Of a stretch of 64,000 nt of DNA, positions 48,089 through 55,913 are shown in pieces (position 1 is the stretch's first letter; each line of letters begins with the position of its first letter). The DNA is from Pseudomonas sp. H1h (GTDB lineage: Bacteria; Pseudomonadota; Gammaproteobacteria; Pseudomonadales; Pseudomonadaceae). The stretch spans positions 124,001 to 188,000 of the forward strand of contig NZ_AYMJ01000011.1 of the NCBI RefSeq assembly GCF_000633255.1, given 5' to 3'. The notes under the pieces were generated by a model. The model was given only the letters and a program-made list of their open reading frames with translations. It had not been told where the DNA came from and ran no database searches. The position numbers and the translations under genes were made by a program.

Positions 48089-48116
48089 TGTGGGAGCGAG
48101 CAAGCCCGCTCCCACA
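48089..48116. repeat. Collapsed REPIN remnant
   Basis: tgtgggagc and gctcccaca face each other across only 10 bases. The left arm is the first 10 bases of one REP and the right arm the last 18 bases of the inverted partner, so the spacer and inner REP parts have been deleted. It lies in the 290-base divergent region between the reductase and ccoN4 genes, otherwise without a motif I can name. Confidence 0.85.
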
Positions 48117-48339
48117 GGATTTTTCCTGACTATGGACGAACGGCGCAGCACGCAACAGATTCACCTGAAACGATAAAAACCGTATCAGGGCGCGGCAGAT
48201 GGCCGCAGGCAGCACTTCAATCTGATCCGTACAAATGAAAGATTCCTGAGCCTGTTTTGTTTCTGACGGTGTTCCTACAGTGCAGTGCATGCCAGACCGG
48301 GTGGCCTGGCAAGACTTTGCAACCGTGGATGAACTGACC

Positions 48340-49767
48340 ATGAGCACAGCAACAATCGGACAGGCTTATAACTACAAGGTCGTCCGCCAATTCGTTATCG
48401 CGACGGTTTTCTGGGGTGTCGTGGGCATGGCGATGGGGGTATGGATCGCCTCGCAACTGGTGTGGCCGGACATGAATCTCGACCTGCCGTGGACCACCTT
48501 CGGCCGTTTGCGGCCACTGCACACCAGCCTGGTGATTTTCGGCTTTGCCGGCAGCGCGCAATTCGCCGCCAGTTACTACGCGGTGCAGCGTACCTGCCAG
48601 GTACGGCTGTACTCGGACAAGCTCGCAGCCTTCACCTTCTGGGGCTGGCAGTCGGTGATCGTGGTCATGCTGATCACCCTGCCGATGGGCTACACCACCA
48701 CCAAGGAATACGCCGAGATCGAATTCTCCGGTGCGGTGTGGATGGCAGTGGTCTGGGTCGCCTACGCCATCGTGTTTTTCACCACCGTGGTGCAGCGCAA
48801 AACCAAACATATCTACGTCGGCAACTGGTTCTTTGGCGCATTCATTCTGGTGATCGCCATGCTGCACGTGGTCAATCACCTGTCGATCCCGGTGGACTGG
48901 TTCAAGTCCTATCCGGTGTATTCCGGGGCGACCGACGCCATGGTGCAATGGTGGTACGGGCACAACGCGGTGGGATTCTTCCTGACCACCGGGTTCCTCG
49001 GGATGATGTATTACTTCGTGCCCAAACAGGTCAACCGTCCTGTGTATTCGTACCGGTTGTCGATCGTGCACTTCTGGGCGCTGATCACCCTGTACATCTG
49101 GGCCGGCCCGCACCATCTGCACTACACCGCGCTGCCGGACTGGGCACAGTCACTCGGCATGGCGATGTCGCTGATCCTCCTGGCCCCGAGCTGGGGCGGG
49201 ATGATCAACGGCATGATGACCTTGTCCGGCGCCTGGCATAAGTTGCGCACCGACCCGATCCTGCGCTTTCTGGTGCTGTCGCTGGCGTTCTACGGCATGT
49301 CGACCTTCGAAGGCCCGATGATGGCGATCAAGACCGTCAACGCCCTCTCCCACTACACCGACTGGACCATCGGCCACGTCCACGCCGGGGCGCTGGGCTG
49401 GGTGGCGATGATCACCTTCGGCGCGACCTATCACATGGTGCCGAAAGTCTTTGGTCGCGAGCAGATGTTCAGCACGCCGCTGATCAACCTGCACTTCTGG
49501 CTGGCGACCATCGGCACGGTGTTGTACATCGCGTCGATGTGGGTCAACGGCATCACCCAGGGCCTGATGTGGCGCGCGATCAACGAGGACGGCACGCTGA
49601 CCTATTCGTTCGTCGAAGCGCTGCAGGCCAGTCATCCGGGGTTCATCGTGCGCTTTGCCGGCGGGGTGTTCTTCCTCACCGGGATGCTGCTGATGGCCTA
49701 CAACGTGTGGCGCACGGTGCGGGTAGCCGAAGTGTCGCTGGCGCGCAGCCAGGCGCAGATCGCCTGA
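48340..49767 (+). CDS. ccoN: Orphan cbb3 oxidase catalytic subunit CcoN (CcoN4-type)
   Basis: The 475-residue catalytic subunit of a cbb3-type cytochrome c oxidase, with twelve membrane helices. Visible landmarks are the heme and copper ligand regions: [16 protein letters not shown], the Cu-B region [23 protein letters not shown] and the late [21 protein letters not shown]. Family start [15 protein letters not shown]; the frame extends 20 codons upstream without a better site. Only a CcoQ-like gene follows; CcoO and CcoP are missing, so the product must join subunits made elsewhere, as P. aeruginosa CcoN4 (PA4133) does in cyanide- and nitrite-responsive oxidase isoforms. The neighbouring reductase supports the CcoN4 assignment. 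I found no convincing ANR box upstream. Confidence 0.94.
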   Translation: MSTATIGQAYNYKVVRQFVIATVFWGVVGMAMGVWIASQLVWPDMNLDLPWTTFGRLRPLHTSLVIFGFAGSAQFAASYYAVQRTCQVRLYSDKLAAFTFWGWQSVIVVMLITLPMGYTTTKEYAEIEFSGAVWMAVVWVAYAIVFFTTVVQRKTKHIYVGNWFFGAFILVIAMLHVVNHLSIPVDWFKSYPVYSGATDAMVQWWYGHNAVGFFLTTGFLGMMYYFVPKQVNRPVYSYRLSIVHFWALITLYIWAGPHHLHYTALPDWAQSLGMAMSLILLAPSWGGMINGMMTLSGAWHKLRTDPILRFLVLSLAFYGMSTFEGPMMAIKTVNALSHYTDWTIGHVHAGALGWVAMITFGATYHMVPKVFGREQMFSTPLINLHFWLATIGTVLYIASMWVNGITQGLMWRAINEDGTLTYSFVEALQASHPGFIVRFAGGVFFLTGMLLMAYNVWRTVRVAEVSLARSQAQIA

Positions 49768-49782
49768 GTCAGGGAGCTGATG

Positions 49783-50004
49783 ATGTTCGAAATTTTCTTG
49801 AATGTGCTGGGGGTGGTGTTTCTGTGGCTAGCGGTGGAGTACTGCCTGCGCCATCAGACTTCAGAGAGCCTGGATGATGCGAGCATGGTGCCGTTTGCCG
49901 ATGATCCGGAGGTGGCGCGGCGGGTGGAGCTGGCGACCGGCAAGACCGTGAAAGCGGTGGCACCGGAAGAGGCGAAACCAGGCTGGATCAACCTGCAAAT
50001 GTAG
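49783..50004 (+). CDS. ccoQ: CcoQ-like small membrane subunit (CcoQ4-type)
   Basis: A 73-residue protein with one N-terminal helix (MFEIFLNVLGVVFLWLAVEY) and a soluble tail ending PGWINLQM. Position 15 bases after ccoN and the size fit the CcoQ assembly/stability subunit; in P. aeruginosa the gene after ccoN4 (PA4134) is named ccoQ4. Two ATGs are adjacent in frame; GGGAG at 49772-49776 gives a better distance to the second (49783). Confidence 0.85.
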   Translation: MFEIFLNVLGVVFLWLAVEYCLRHQTSESLDDASMVPFADDPEVARRVELATGKTVKAVAPEEAKPGWINLQM

Positions 50005-50020
50005 AACTGCCATCTGCCCC

Positions 50021-50109
50021 TGTGGGAGCGGGCTTGCTCGCGAAAGCGTCTGATCAGTCACCGAAATGTTGAATGACACACCGCTTTCGCGAGCAAGCCC
50101 GCTCCCACC
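50021..50109. repeat. REPIN after ccoQ
   Basis: Inverted REPs at 50021-50044 and 50086-50109, 41-base spacer, between ccoQ and a convergent hypothetical gene. Confidence 0.9.
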
Positions 50110-50134
50110 AGGGGAATTTGCAAGTCCTTGATGT

Positions 50135-50626
50135 CTAGTTACGATCGCGCGGGATCAGGCTCTGCAGCTGCTGCGCGAGGAAATCCGCATCGAACACGAA
50201 CGTGTCCGGATCCTTCAAGCCGTTGGTCTTGCGCCACTGCCACTCGCCGCTCGGCAGCCCCACCAGCGAAATGCTGCCATAGCGCGCCGCCGTCAAGCCC
50301 ATCACCGCCAGGGAAATCTGCCCGGCGCTGCCCATCACGTCCGGCACGAATTCCACCGGTTTACCGGCAATCACGATGCTCAGTTTCTCGGTCTTGAAGG
50401 TCGAGGTCTCCACCGGCGTACTCGGCCCGAACGCGACGTAAGCCTCGCGGCTCACCTCCAGCAGATTCGGTGCCTGCACCGGTTCCAGCCATTGCTGGAT
50501 ATGGCCGAACAGCTCGGTGATCCGGGCCGACCACGCCTGCGACTGGGTTTCGAACAGTTGCTTCTTGTGCGCTTCACTCTCGGCATAGTGACGAAGCATT
50601 TCGCCCAGTTGTTGTACGTCGTTCAT
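50135..50626 (-). CDS. Conserved-looking hypothetical protein
   Basis: A soluble 163-residue protein starting MNDVQQLGEMLRHYAESEAHKK. The N-terminal third is predicted helical with heptad-like spacing; the remainder alternates strand and helix (SIVIAGKPVEFVPDVMGSAG; RYGSISLVGLPSGEWQW), suggesting a small mixed alpha/beta domain. I do not recognise the family. The ATG at 50626 is preceded by GAGGAACGTACCG. No signal peptide, cysteine cluster or nucleotide motif. It is convergent with ccoQ and divergent from the Ig-like gene, so context gives no role. Confidence 0.72.
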   Translation of the reverse strand: MNDVQQLGEMLRHYAESEAHKKQLFETQSQAWSARITELFGHIQQWLEPVQAPNLLEVSREAYVAFGPSTPVETSTFKTEKLSIVIAGKPVEFVPDVMGSAGQISLAVMGLTAARYGSISLVGLPSGEWQWRKTNGLKDPDTFVFDADFLAQQLQSLIPRDRN

Positions 50627-50758
50627 CGGTACGTTCCTCGGGGAGAGCCTGCGAAACCCATAGTGACAGATCAACACGCCAGTGCGCGTAAAACCTCGAA
50701 TGCCGGTCGGTCTCAACTCAGGCTGGGGCGACGGACGGTGGGTCTTTTATGCGGCCAC

Positions 50759-50774
50759 CTGTCAGATCTGACAG
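50759..50774. promoter_or_regulatory. Perfect 16-bp palindrome, candidate operator
   Basis: CTGTCAGATCTGACAG is fully self-complementary and lies 63 bases before the start of the Ig-like gene and about 130 bases upstream of the divergent gene's start. The symmetry and position suit a dimeric regulator binding site. No other copy was noticed in the window. Confidence 0.5.
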
Positions 50775-50837
50775 TAGGCAAGTCGTACGCGAAGGTTTTA
50801 GATGCCTCCAGAGAGCAACCTTTGCGGAGCGGACGAA

Positions 50838-52226
50838 ATGGCCAGCCAAAACAACGACAGTCAATTGCTGACGATCGACCCGGTACTCGTTCCGGGATGG
50901 GTTTCACCAATCCAGCATCCGCTGAATCCGCACGGCGGGATTCCGCTCGCGCTGGTCACCAATGGACTTATCCGGGTTCTCGTTGATCCCTGGATCAACC
51001 AGAGCCTGGATGACAGTGCTCAACTACTGCTCAACGAGTCGCAAACCATTATTGCCGCACAAACCATCAGGCAGACGGAGCTGAATCAACGGTTCAGCAT
51101 GAGTTTTGATGCGTCCTTGCTGAGGGATGGAATCAACCTGCTGTTCCTGCGGGTGACGCGGATCGCGCAACCGATGCCCGAAACTTCATTGCCATTACGC
51201 GTGCTTTTTCATACACCTCGCCCCGGTGGAGAGATCGCCGGGGGCGGCAATAATCCGAACTTGCTGATGACCCTGCCGGCCGATGTCATCGCCAATGGCA
51301 TCGATGCAGCGCGTGCGGCACAAGGTGTTGATGTGACGCTGCGCTATGTCTACATGCGGGCGGGGGACGTCATCACTGTCGATCTTGACGGGCGCAATAA
51401 CCAGCATCCCGTGACCGAGGCGCAGGCTGCCGCCGGTCAAGTGGTGATCACGCTGAACACCAATGACTTCTGGCAGGACAATGCCCGGTTCGCCTTGCGT
51501 TTTCGCGTCACCGACCTGCTCGGCAACTCCTCGGGGCCACAGGCGATCTGGTCGGCGACCACCTTGGTCGATGTGCATATTCGTCAACCGGTGCTGGATC
51601 TGCTTGCCCCCACAGTGCTCGAAGCCAGAGAGGCCAACGGCACCGTGCTGAATTTTGTTCAAGACTTCTATGACGCCCAGTATGCGACCGTCGAAGTGAA
51701 TTACACCGGATCGGCACCGGGGCAATCGGTCAAGGTTTATTGGAAAGGTCGCAATTCCACTTATGTCAGCGAGATTCAGACCGTCACGGCTGTCGGCCAG
51801 ACGCTGCAGTTTCGGCTGCCACGCGAAGAAGTGGTCGACACCGTTGGCAGCGGCGCCGAGGTGTCCTACACCGTCCGGTTACCGGGCACCACGGTTGATC
51901 TCCCATCCAGGGCGCTGAACATAACCATTACCAGACAAAAGCATCACCTGCCAGAACCGACGCTGAATGCAGCCAAGGACAACCTGAGGGCCTACTACCC
52001 GACGCTGGACGGTGCTTACAAAATAAGAATATCGCTGACCGTTGGAGCGACTCGCTACGACAGCGAGGAATTCGACATCACCCAGCCGTCCTATACCAAC
52101 GTCGCGGTCCCGTCGAACTGGATCACGCCGAACAAGGGAAAACTCGGTCTGTTCAATTACACCCTCAGAAAGACGGGCGCGGGCGAACCCATTATTTTTT
52201 CCTGGTACCTGCGAGTGACGCTGTAA
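50838..52226 (+). CDS. Ig-like multidomain protein of unknown function
   Basis: A 462-residue protein without signal peptide or membrane helix. After an N-terminal region (1-130) it consists of about three beta-sandwich-like units of roughly 110-120 residues. The second and third share a pattern: a TV-WxGR element (VDLDGRNNQHPVTEAQAAAG; VYWKGRNSTYVSEIQTV) followed by a run ending at a hydrophobic boundary (VVITLNTNDFW; LQFRLPREEVV). This resembles proteins I associate with adhesin or toxin-linked loci in fluorescent pseudomonads, but I cannot name a family. GCGGAGC 6-11 bases upstream supports the ATG at 50838 over 50802. The two halovibrin-like genes follow on the same strand. How it would leave the cell, if it does, is unclear. 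Confidence 0.7.
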   Translation: MASQNNDSQLLTIDPVLVPGWVSPIQHPLNPHGGIPLALVTNGLIRVLVDPWINQSLDDSAQLLLNESQTIIAAQTIRQTELNQRFSMSFDASLLRDGINLLFLRVTRIAQPMPETSLPLRVLFHTPRPGGEIAGGGNNPNLLMTLPADVIANGIDAARAAQGVDVTLRYVYMRAGDVITVDLDGRNNQHPVTEAQAAAGQVVITLNTNDFWQDNARFALRFRVTDLLGNSSGPQAIWSATTLVDVHIRQPVLDLLAPTVLEAREANGTVLNFVQDFYDAQYATVEVNYTGSAPGQSVKVYWKGRNSTYVSEIQTVTAVGQTLQFRLPREEVVDTVGSGAEVSYTVRLPGTTVDLPSRALNITITRQKHHLPEPTLNAAKDNLRAYYPTLDGAYKIRISLTVGATRYDSEEFDITQPSYTNVAVPSNWITPNKGKLGLFNYTLRKTGAGEPIIFSWYLRVTL

Positions 52227-52292
52227 AGGGCTGGCAGTCGACTTGCAAATTATTGAAGCGAATCCGCCGCTGTCTGCGGCAAGGATCTGCAC

Positions 52293-53222
52293 ATGCGTAA
52301 ATTGGCAACGTCACTGTTCATTACGTTACTGCTGGGATGCTCGCAGACAGCCGTTCAACCGCCAGCGGCAATCGGAACACGCGATGCTCACGCGCTCAAC
52401 GGCCCACAAATCGCCTCGCATCTCAACACGCTGTATGGGCGGCAGTTTCCCAATTGCAACAAGAGCGAATCGCAGCCAGCTTTTCTCTGTTCCGGAGTCA
52501 CCTTGCGAGTCACCGCCAGGGACCCGGCAGGCCTATACAAGGTCTGGGACCCGAGTCCGGCCTCGGTGAAAAGTGGCGGCGTTTCCTACTCTTATTTGCG
52601 CCAGGATGCCAATTTCGGGCGCCTGGCCTGGGGTTACGGCAATGGCTACATCCTCTATCCATTCCTTGAGCAGCCCCCTGGCAAACTGCATCTGAAGGTG
52701 TTGTGCTCCTACCCCATGGATGCCTGGACCTGGAGTCGCAGCACTACCTCCGTCTGTGGTCCGACGCCCCAATACCCGAATGTCAGCCAGGCCTGCCATC
52801 TGGCGGGGGTCTTTACCGGCGAACAGGCCAAGACGGCATGGGACGTCTCCTACGAAAACAAAAACCTGCGGCAATGCGGGTTCGATGTCAGGGATGAACG
52901 AGATCACCTCGCCGGCCCGGCATTCTATCAATCGCTCAGAGCCAAGACCTTGCTGGGCGCCACCGGGTTTGGTCAACAAAATGAAATTGTCATTCGCATC
53001 TGGGCTGCCGGGCAGGCCAACGCTCTGCCGATCATGGCGTTCTTTTTCATCGCCGGCGGCACCAATGCCGGCCTGGCGGACGCGCAGTACAACCAGCGCG
53101 ACTTCTATAACTCGACCAACCCGAAAATCGTCGTCCCCATTATTCGCCTGACGCCTGCAGCCAGCGCCGCAGCACCGGCGACCTTCACCTACTCGGCAGC
53201 AGATCAGGCGGTGGCTCAATGA
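52293..53222 (+). CDS. Halovibrin-like lipoprotein (first copy)
   Basis: A 309-residue lipoprotein. The lipobox is LLLGC (Cys near residue 16) after a short signal MRKLATSLFITLLLGC. The body matches what I recall of halovibrin HvnA homologues in Pseudomonas: QPAFLCSGVTLRVTARD, YKVWDPSPASVKSGGVSYSYLRQDANFG, QCGFDVRDE, and ADAQYNQRDFYNSTNP. Halovibrins of Vibrio fischeri were reported as secreted ADP-ribosyltransferases, though the activity has been questioned. Eight or so conserved cysteines in the mature part suggest disulfides. AAGGATC gives the ribosome-binding site. The stop overlaps the ATG of a micro-ORF. The next paralogue lies 190 bases downstream. Confidence 0.8.
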   Translation: MRKLATSLFITLLLGCSQTAVQPPAAIGTRDAHALNGPQIASHLNTLYGRQFPNCNKSESQPAFLCSGVTLRVTARDPAGLYKVWDPSPASVKSGGVSYSYLRQDANFGRLAWGYGNGYILYPFLEQPPGKLHLKVLCSYPMDAWTWSRSTTSVCGPTPQYPNVSQACHLAGVFTGEQAKTAWDVSYENKNLRQCGFDVRDERDHLAGPAFYQSLRAKTLLGATGFGQQNEIVIRIWAAGQANALPIMAFFFIAGGTNAGLADAQYNQRDFYNSTNPKIVVPIIRLTPAASAAAPATFTYSAADQAVAQ

Positions 53223-53356
53223 AATTGCAACAAAAAAACGGGCGAAAACGATCAGGTTTCACCGTAATTGCGTTGCTCAATCTCTGCATGGCACTGCCCT
53301 TCGCGCCCCCCCGCAATCTGTCGAGCCGTTGCCTGAACCTGCGCCGTAACGCTTGA
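53219..53356 (+). CDS. 45-aa micro-ORF coupled to the first halovibrin-like gene
   Basis: An ORF starting in an ATGA overlap with the preceding stop. It reads MKLQQKNGRKRSGF then TVIALLNLCMALPFA, which looks like a basic n-region plus hydrophobic core of a signal peptide. A run of seven C bases follows (starting near 53307); after it the frame is PRNLSSRCLNLRRNA and stop. One extra C would instead give a proline-rich tail ending in TAA close by. It could be a short exported peptide, a frameshifted remnant of a once longer secreted gene, or chance. No homologue is known to me. Confidence 0.35.
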   Translation: MKLQQKNGRKRSGFTVIALLNLCMALPFAPPRNLSSRCLNLRRNA

Positions 53357-53408
53357 CCAAGTTTTTCAACTGACAAATGCAATCCCCACTTCAGGCAAGG
53401 GTTTGATC

Positions 53409-54377
53409 ATGAGAACAATCGCCGCAGCGCTTTTTATTGCATTACTGATGGGTTGCACGCAGACCGCCACTCAACCGCCGGTGGCCATCGGCGTCAGTGG
53501 TGTTGAGTTGCTCAACGGCCCGGCCATCGCCACTCAGCTCAATACGCTTTACGGGCGAAAATTTCCCAACTGCAACAAGAGCGACTCCCAACCAGCGTTC
53601 CTGTGCTCCGGTGTGACCCTGAGGGTAACGGTCAAGGATCCCTCCAACAAATACAAGGTTTGGGACCCAAGCCCGACATCCGTGACCAGTGGAGGCGTGT
53701 CATTTTCCTACCTGCGCCAGGATGCCGACTTCGGCCGACTCGCCTGGGGCAATGGCAACGGCTACATTGTTTATCCGATCTTTGAGTCCCCCCAAGACAA
53801 GCTCGACCTCGATTATCTGTGTGCCTATCCGTACGATGCCTGGACCTGGACACGGCGGACTGACGCCGTGTGCGCTGCCCACCCGAGCTATCCGGTGCAA
53901 AGTCAGCTCTGTCAGAACGCCGGTGTCACCACCGCAGAACAATGGTACGCGGTCTGGACGATAGCGGGAGGCAACCGAAACCAGCGCCAATGTGGCTTTG
54001 ACGTCAGCGACGAGCGCAATCAGCTGGCGGGCCCGGCGTTCTATCAATCCGTGCGCGCCAGGGCGTTTGCAAATGTCACTGGCTACAATGAACACAATGA
54101 GTTGCTGATAAAAACCTGGTGCGATCCGGTCTCCTCCGACCCGGCAAAATCATGTGCTTCGAGTTTTCCCCCCAACCGATTTCCCATCATGGCGTTTTTC
54201 TATGTTTACGGAGGCGCTAACGCCGGCCTGGCGGACGCGCAATACAACCAGCGCGACTTCTATAACTCGACCAATCCGAAAATTCTCGTGCCCATCATTC
54301 GGTTGACACCCTCCGCCAATAACGGGGCAGCGGCGAGCTTTACGTTCGCGCCAGCGGATCAAGTGGTTACCCAATGA
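53409..54377 (+). CDS. Halovibrin-like lipoprotein (second copy)
   Basis: A 322-residue paralogue of the gene at 52293. The signal MRTIAAALFIALLMGC again ends in a lipobox. Long shared stretches include QPAFLCSGVTLRVT, KVWDPSP, SGGVSFSYLRQDADFGRLAWG, and the near-identical ADAQYNQRDFYNSTNPKI. It has an extra cysteine-containing insert of about 15 residues (CDPVSSDPAKSCASS) before the PIMAFFYV element. AAGGG lies 7 bases before the ATG; an upstream TTG is not needed. The tandem arrangement shows a local duplication with substantial divergence. Cell-surface or secreted toxin-like role is inference from the family name. Confidence 0.8.
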   Translation: MRTIAAALFIALLMGCTQTATQPPVAIGVSGVELLNGPAIATQLNTLYGRKFPNCNKSDSQPAFLCSGVTLRVTVKDPSNKYKVWDPSPTSVTSGGVSFSYLRQDADFGRLAWGNGNGYIVYPIFESPQDKLDLDYLCAYPYDAWTWTRRTDAVCAAHPSYPVQSQLCQNAGVTTAEQWYAVWTIAGGNRNQRQCGFDVSDERNQLAGPAFYQSVRARAFANVTGYNEHNELLIKTWCDPVSSDPAKSCASSFPPNRFPIMAFFYVYGGANAGLADAQYNQRDFYNSTNPKILVPIIRLTPSANNGAAASFTFAPADQVVTQ

Positions 54378-54524
54378 ACAGCGGCGGTTTATGGCAAACG
54401 GCACCGTTACACCTGGCAGAAGGATTGGCGGTACAGCTGATTTGCGCTGGCGTCCTTCGATGAACAAATGGACACTCTGTGCAGACCTGGTTGTTCGTTC
54501 CAGGTCCAAGCCAGAGGAATTTCA

Positions 54525-55217
54525 ATGCGCACCATCGGCCTGATCGGCGGCATGAGCTGGGAGTCCAGCGCCGAATACTATCGCCTCATCAATCAACAAG
54601 TCCGCGATCGCCTCGGCCCGCTGCGTTCGGCGCAACTGCTGATGCACAGCGTCGATTTCGGCCCGGTCGAACAGGCTCAGCATGCCGGGCGCTGGGATGA
54701 TGCGGCGGCGATTCTGGTGGATGCGGCGCGCAGGCTGGAGGTCGGCGGCGCGCAATGCGTGGTGCTGTGTACCAACACCATGCACAAGGTGGCGGAACAG
54801 ATTCAGGCGGCGATCAGCATCCCGTTCCTGCACATCGCCGAACCGGCGGCGCAGGCAGCGTTGGACATCGATGCGCACACGGTTGGTTTGCTCGGCACCG
54901 CGTTCACCATGGAGCAGGCGTTTCTCAAGCAGCGTCTGATTGCCAAGGGTTTGACGGTACTGGTGCCGGACGACGCCGAGCGCCAGGACGTGCACCGGAT
55001 CATCTACGACGAGTTGTGCGTCGGGGTGATCAGTGACGAGTCGCGCAAAATCTATCAAACAGTGATCGAATCACTGACCGCGCGCGGCGCCCAGGCGATC
55101 ATCCTCGGCTGCACGGAAATCGGCCTGCTGGTCAAACCCCAACACAGCGCCCTGCCCCTGCTCGACACCACCGAGCTGCATGCGCAGTCGGCGGTGGCGT
55201 TCGCCCTGGACGACTGA
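54525..55217 (+). CDS. Aspartate/glutamate racemase family protein
   Basis: A 230-residue cofactor-independent racemase of the aspartate/glutamate/hydantoin superfamily. MRTIGLIGGMSWESSAEYY is the standard start. The two catalytic cysteines are in VVLCTNTMHK (about residue 82) and ILGCTEIGLL (about residue 192). The length is normal. It interconverts L- and D-aspartate or a related amino acid; substrate cannot be fixed. AGAGGAATTTCA precedes the ATG at 54525, and the open frame further upstream lacks a site. It ends one base before the convergent GNAT gene's stop. Confidence 0.92.
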   Translation: MRTIGLIGGMSWESSAEYYRLINQQVRDRLGPLRSAQLLMHSVDFGPVEQAQHAGRWDDAAAILVDAARRLEVGGAQCVVLCTNTMHKVAEQIQAAISIPFLHIAEPAAQAALDIDAHTVGLLGTAFTMEQAFLKQRLIAKGLTVLVPDDAERQDVHRIIYDELCVGVISDESRKIYQTVIESLTARGAQAIILGCTEIGLLVKPQHSALPLLDTTELHAQSAVAFALDD

Positions 55218-55218
55218 G

Positions 55219-55737
55219 TCAGACTTGGCCGCGCGTGCGCAGGCGGGCCATGCTCAGGGTGTCGACCCATTGCCCGTCGCGCACGGCGTAGTCACGGAAC
55301 AGGCCTTCGTTCTCGAAACCGAACTTGCGGTAGAGACCGATGGCCGCCTCATTGTCGGCGTAGACCGAGAGTTCGACCCGGTGCAAATTCATCCAGTTGT
55401 CGGCGACGTCCAGCGCCGCCGCCAGCAGTTTCGAACCGACACCCTTGCCCTGCCATGCCACAGCGACCGCCATGCCGATACTGCCGGCGTGCGCACGGCG
55501 AATCCGCGAATAGTTTTCCAGCCCGAGATGACCGACCACCGCGCCCTGATGCAGCGCCACCAGTTTGAGCATCCGCTCGTTCTCCGCCAGCAACCGCTGA
55601 CGCCAGATCTCAGTGGATTGAAACGGCATCTGCAACACCTGGCGGGTCACGGCCGGATCGTTGTACAGCGCGGTGACAGACTCCAGGTGCGATTCGTTGA
55701 ACCGTTCGAGGGTGATGGCGGGGTTGTAGTCGGGCAT
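55219..55737 (-). CDS. GNAT-family N-acetyltransferase
   Basis: A 172-residue acetyltransferase of the GNAT superfamily. The acetyl-CoA motif A is in GMAVAVAWQGKGVGSKLLAAAL (Q/RxxGxG/A pattern as QGKGVG) and the C-terminal motif B in VYADNEAAIGLYRKFGFENEG. The start region ITLERFNESHLESVTALYNDP and overall layout resemble the YhhY/AaaT amino-acid acetyltransferases. AGGAAGGATCC gives a strong site before the ATG at 55737. It is tail-to-tail with the racemase gene, so both may act on amino acids, but they are not co-transcribed. Confidence 0.9.
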   Translation of the reverse strand: MPDYNPAITLERFNESHLESVTALYNDPAVTRQVLQMPFQSTEIWRQRLLAENERMLKLVALHQGAVVGHLGLENYSRIRRAHAGSIGMAVAVAWQGKGVGSKLLAAALDVADNWMNLHRVELSVYADNEAAIGLYRKFGFENEGLFRDYAVRDGQWVDTLSMARLRTRGQV

Positions 55738-55811
55738 GGCGGATCCTTCCTGGATCGATGTGTGGCCAGACACTCTAAACTGCCAGTCATCTATTTGGCG
55801 AGGTCCCAGAC

Positions 55812-55901
55812 TGTGGGAGCGGGCTTGCTCGCGAAAGCGGTGTGCCAGGTGTCGCAGATATTGAATGTGCTGACGCCTTCGCGAGCAAGCCCGCTCCCAC
55901 A
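55812..55901. repeat. REPIN
   Basis: Inverted REPs at 55812-55835 and 55878-55901, 42-base spacer, just after the LysR gene stop (minus strand) and upstream of the GNAT gene. Confidence 0.9.
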
Positions 55902-55913
55902 GGGGTTATGTGT

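Noticed and set aside
48050..48339. Possible ANR box in the reductase/ccoN4 divergent region
   Set aside because: Only partial matches around caatctgatcc were found; nothing fits TTGAT-N4-ATCAA.
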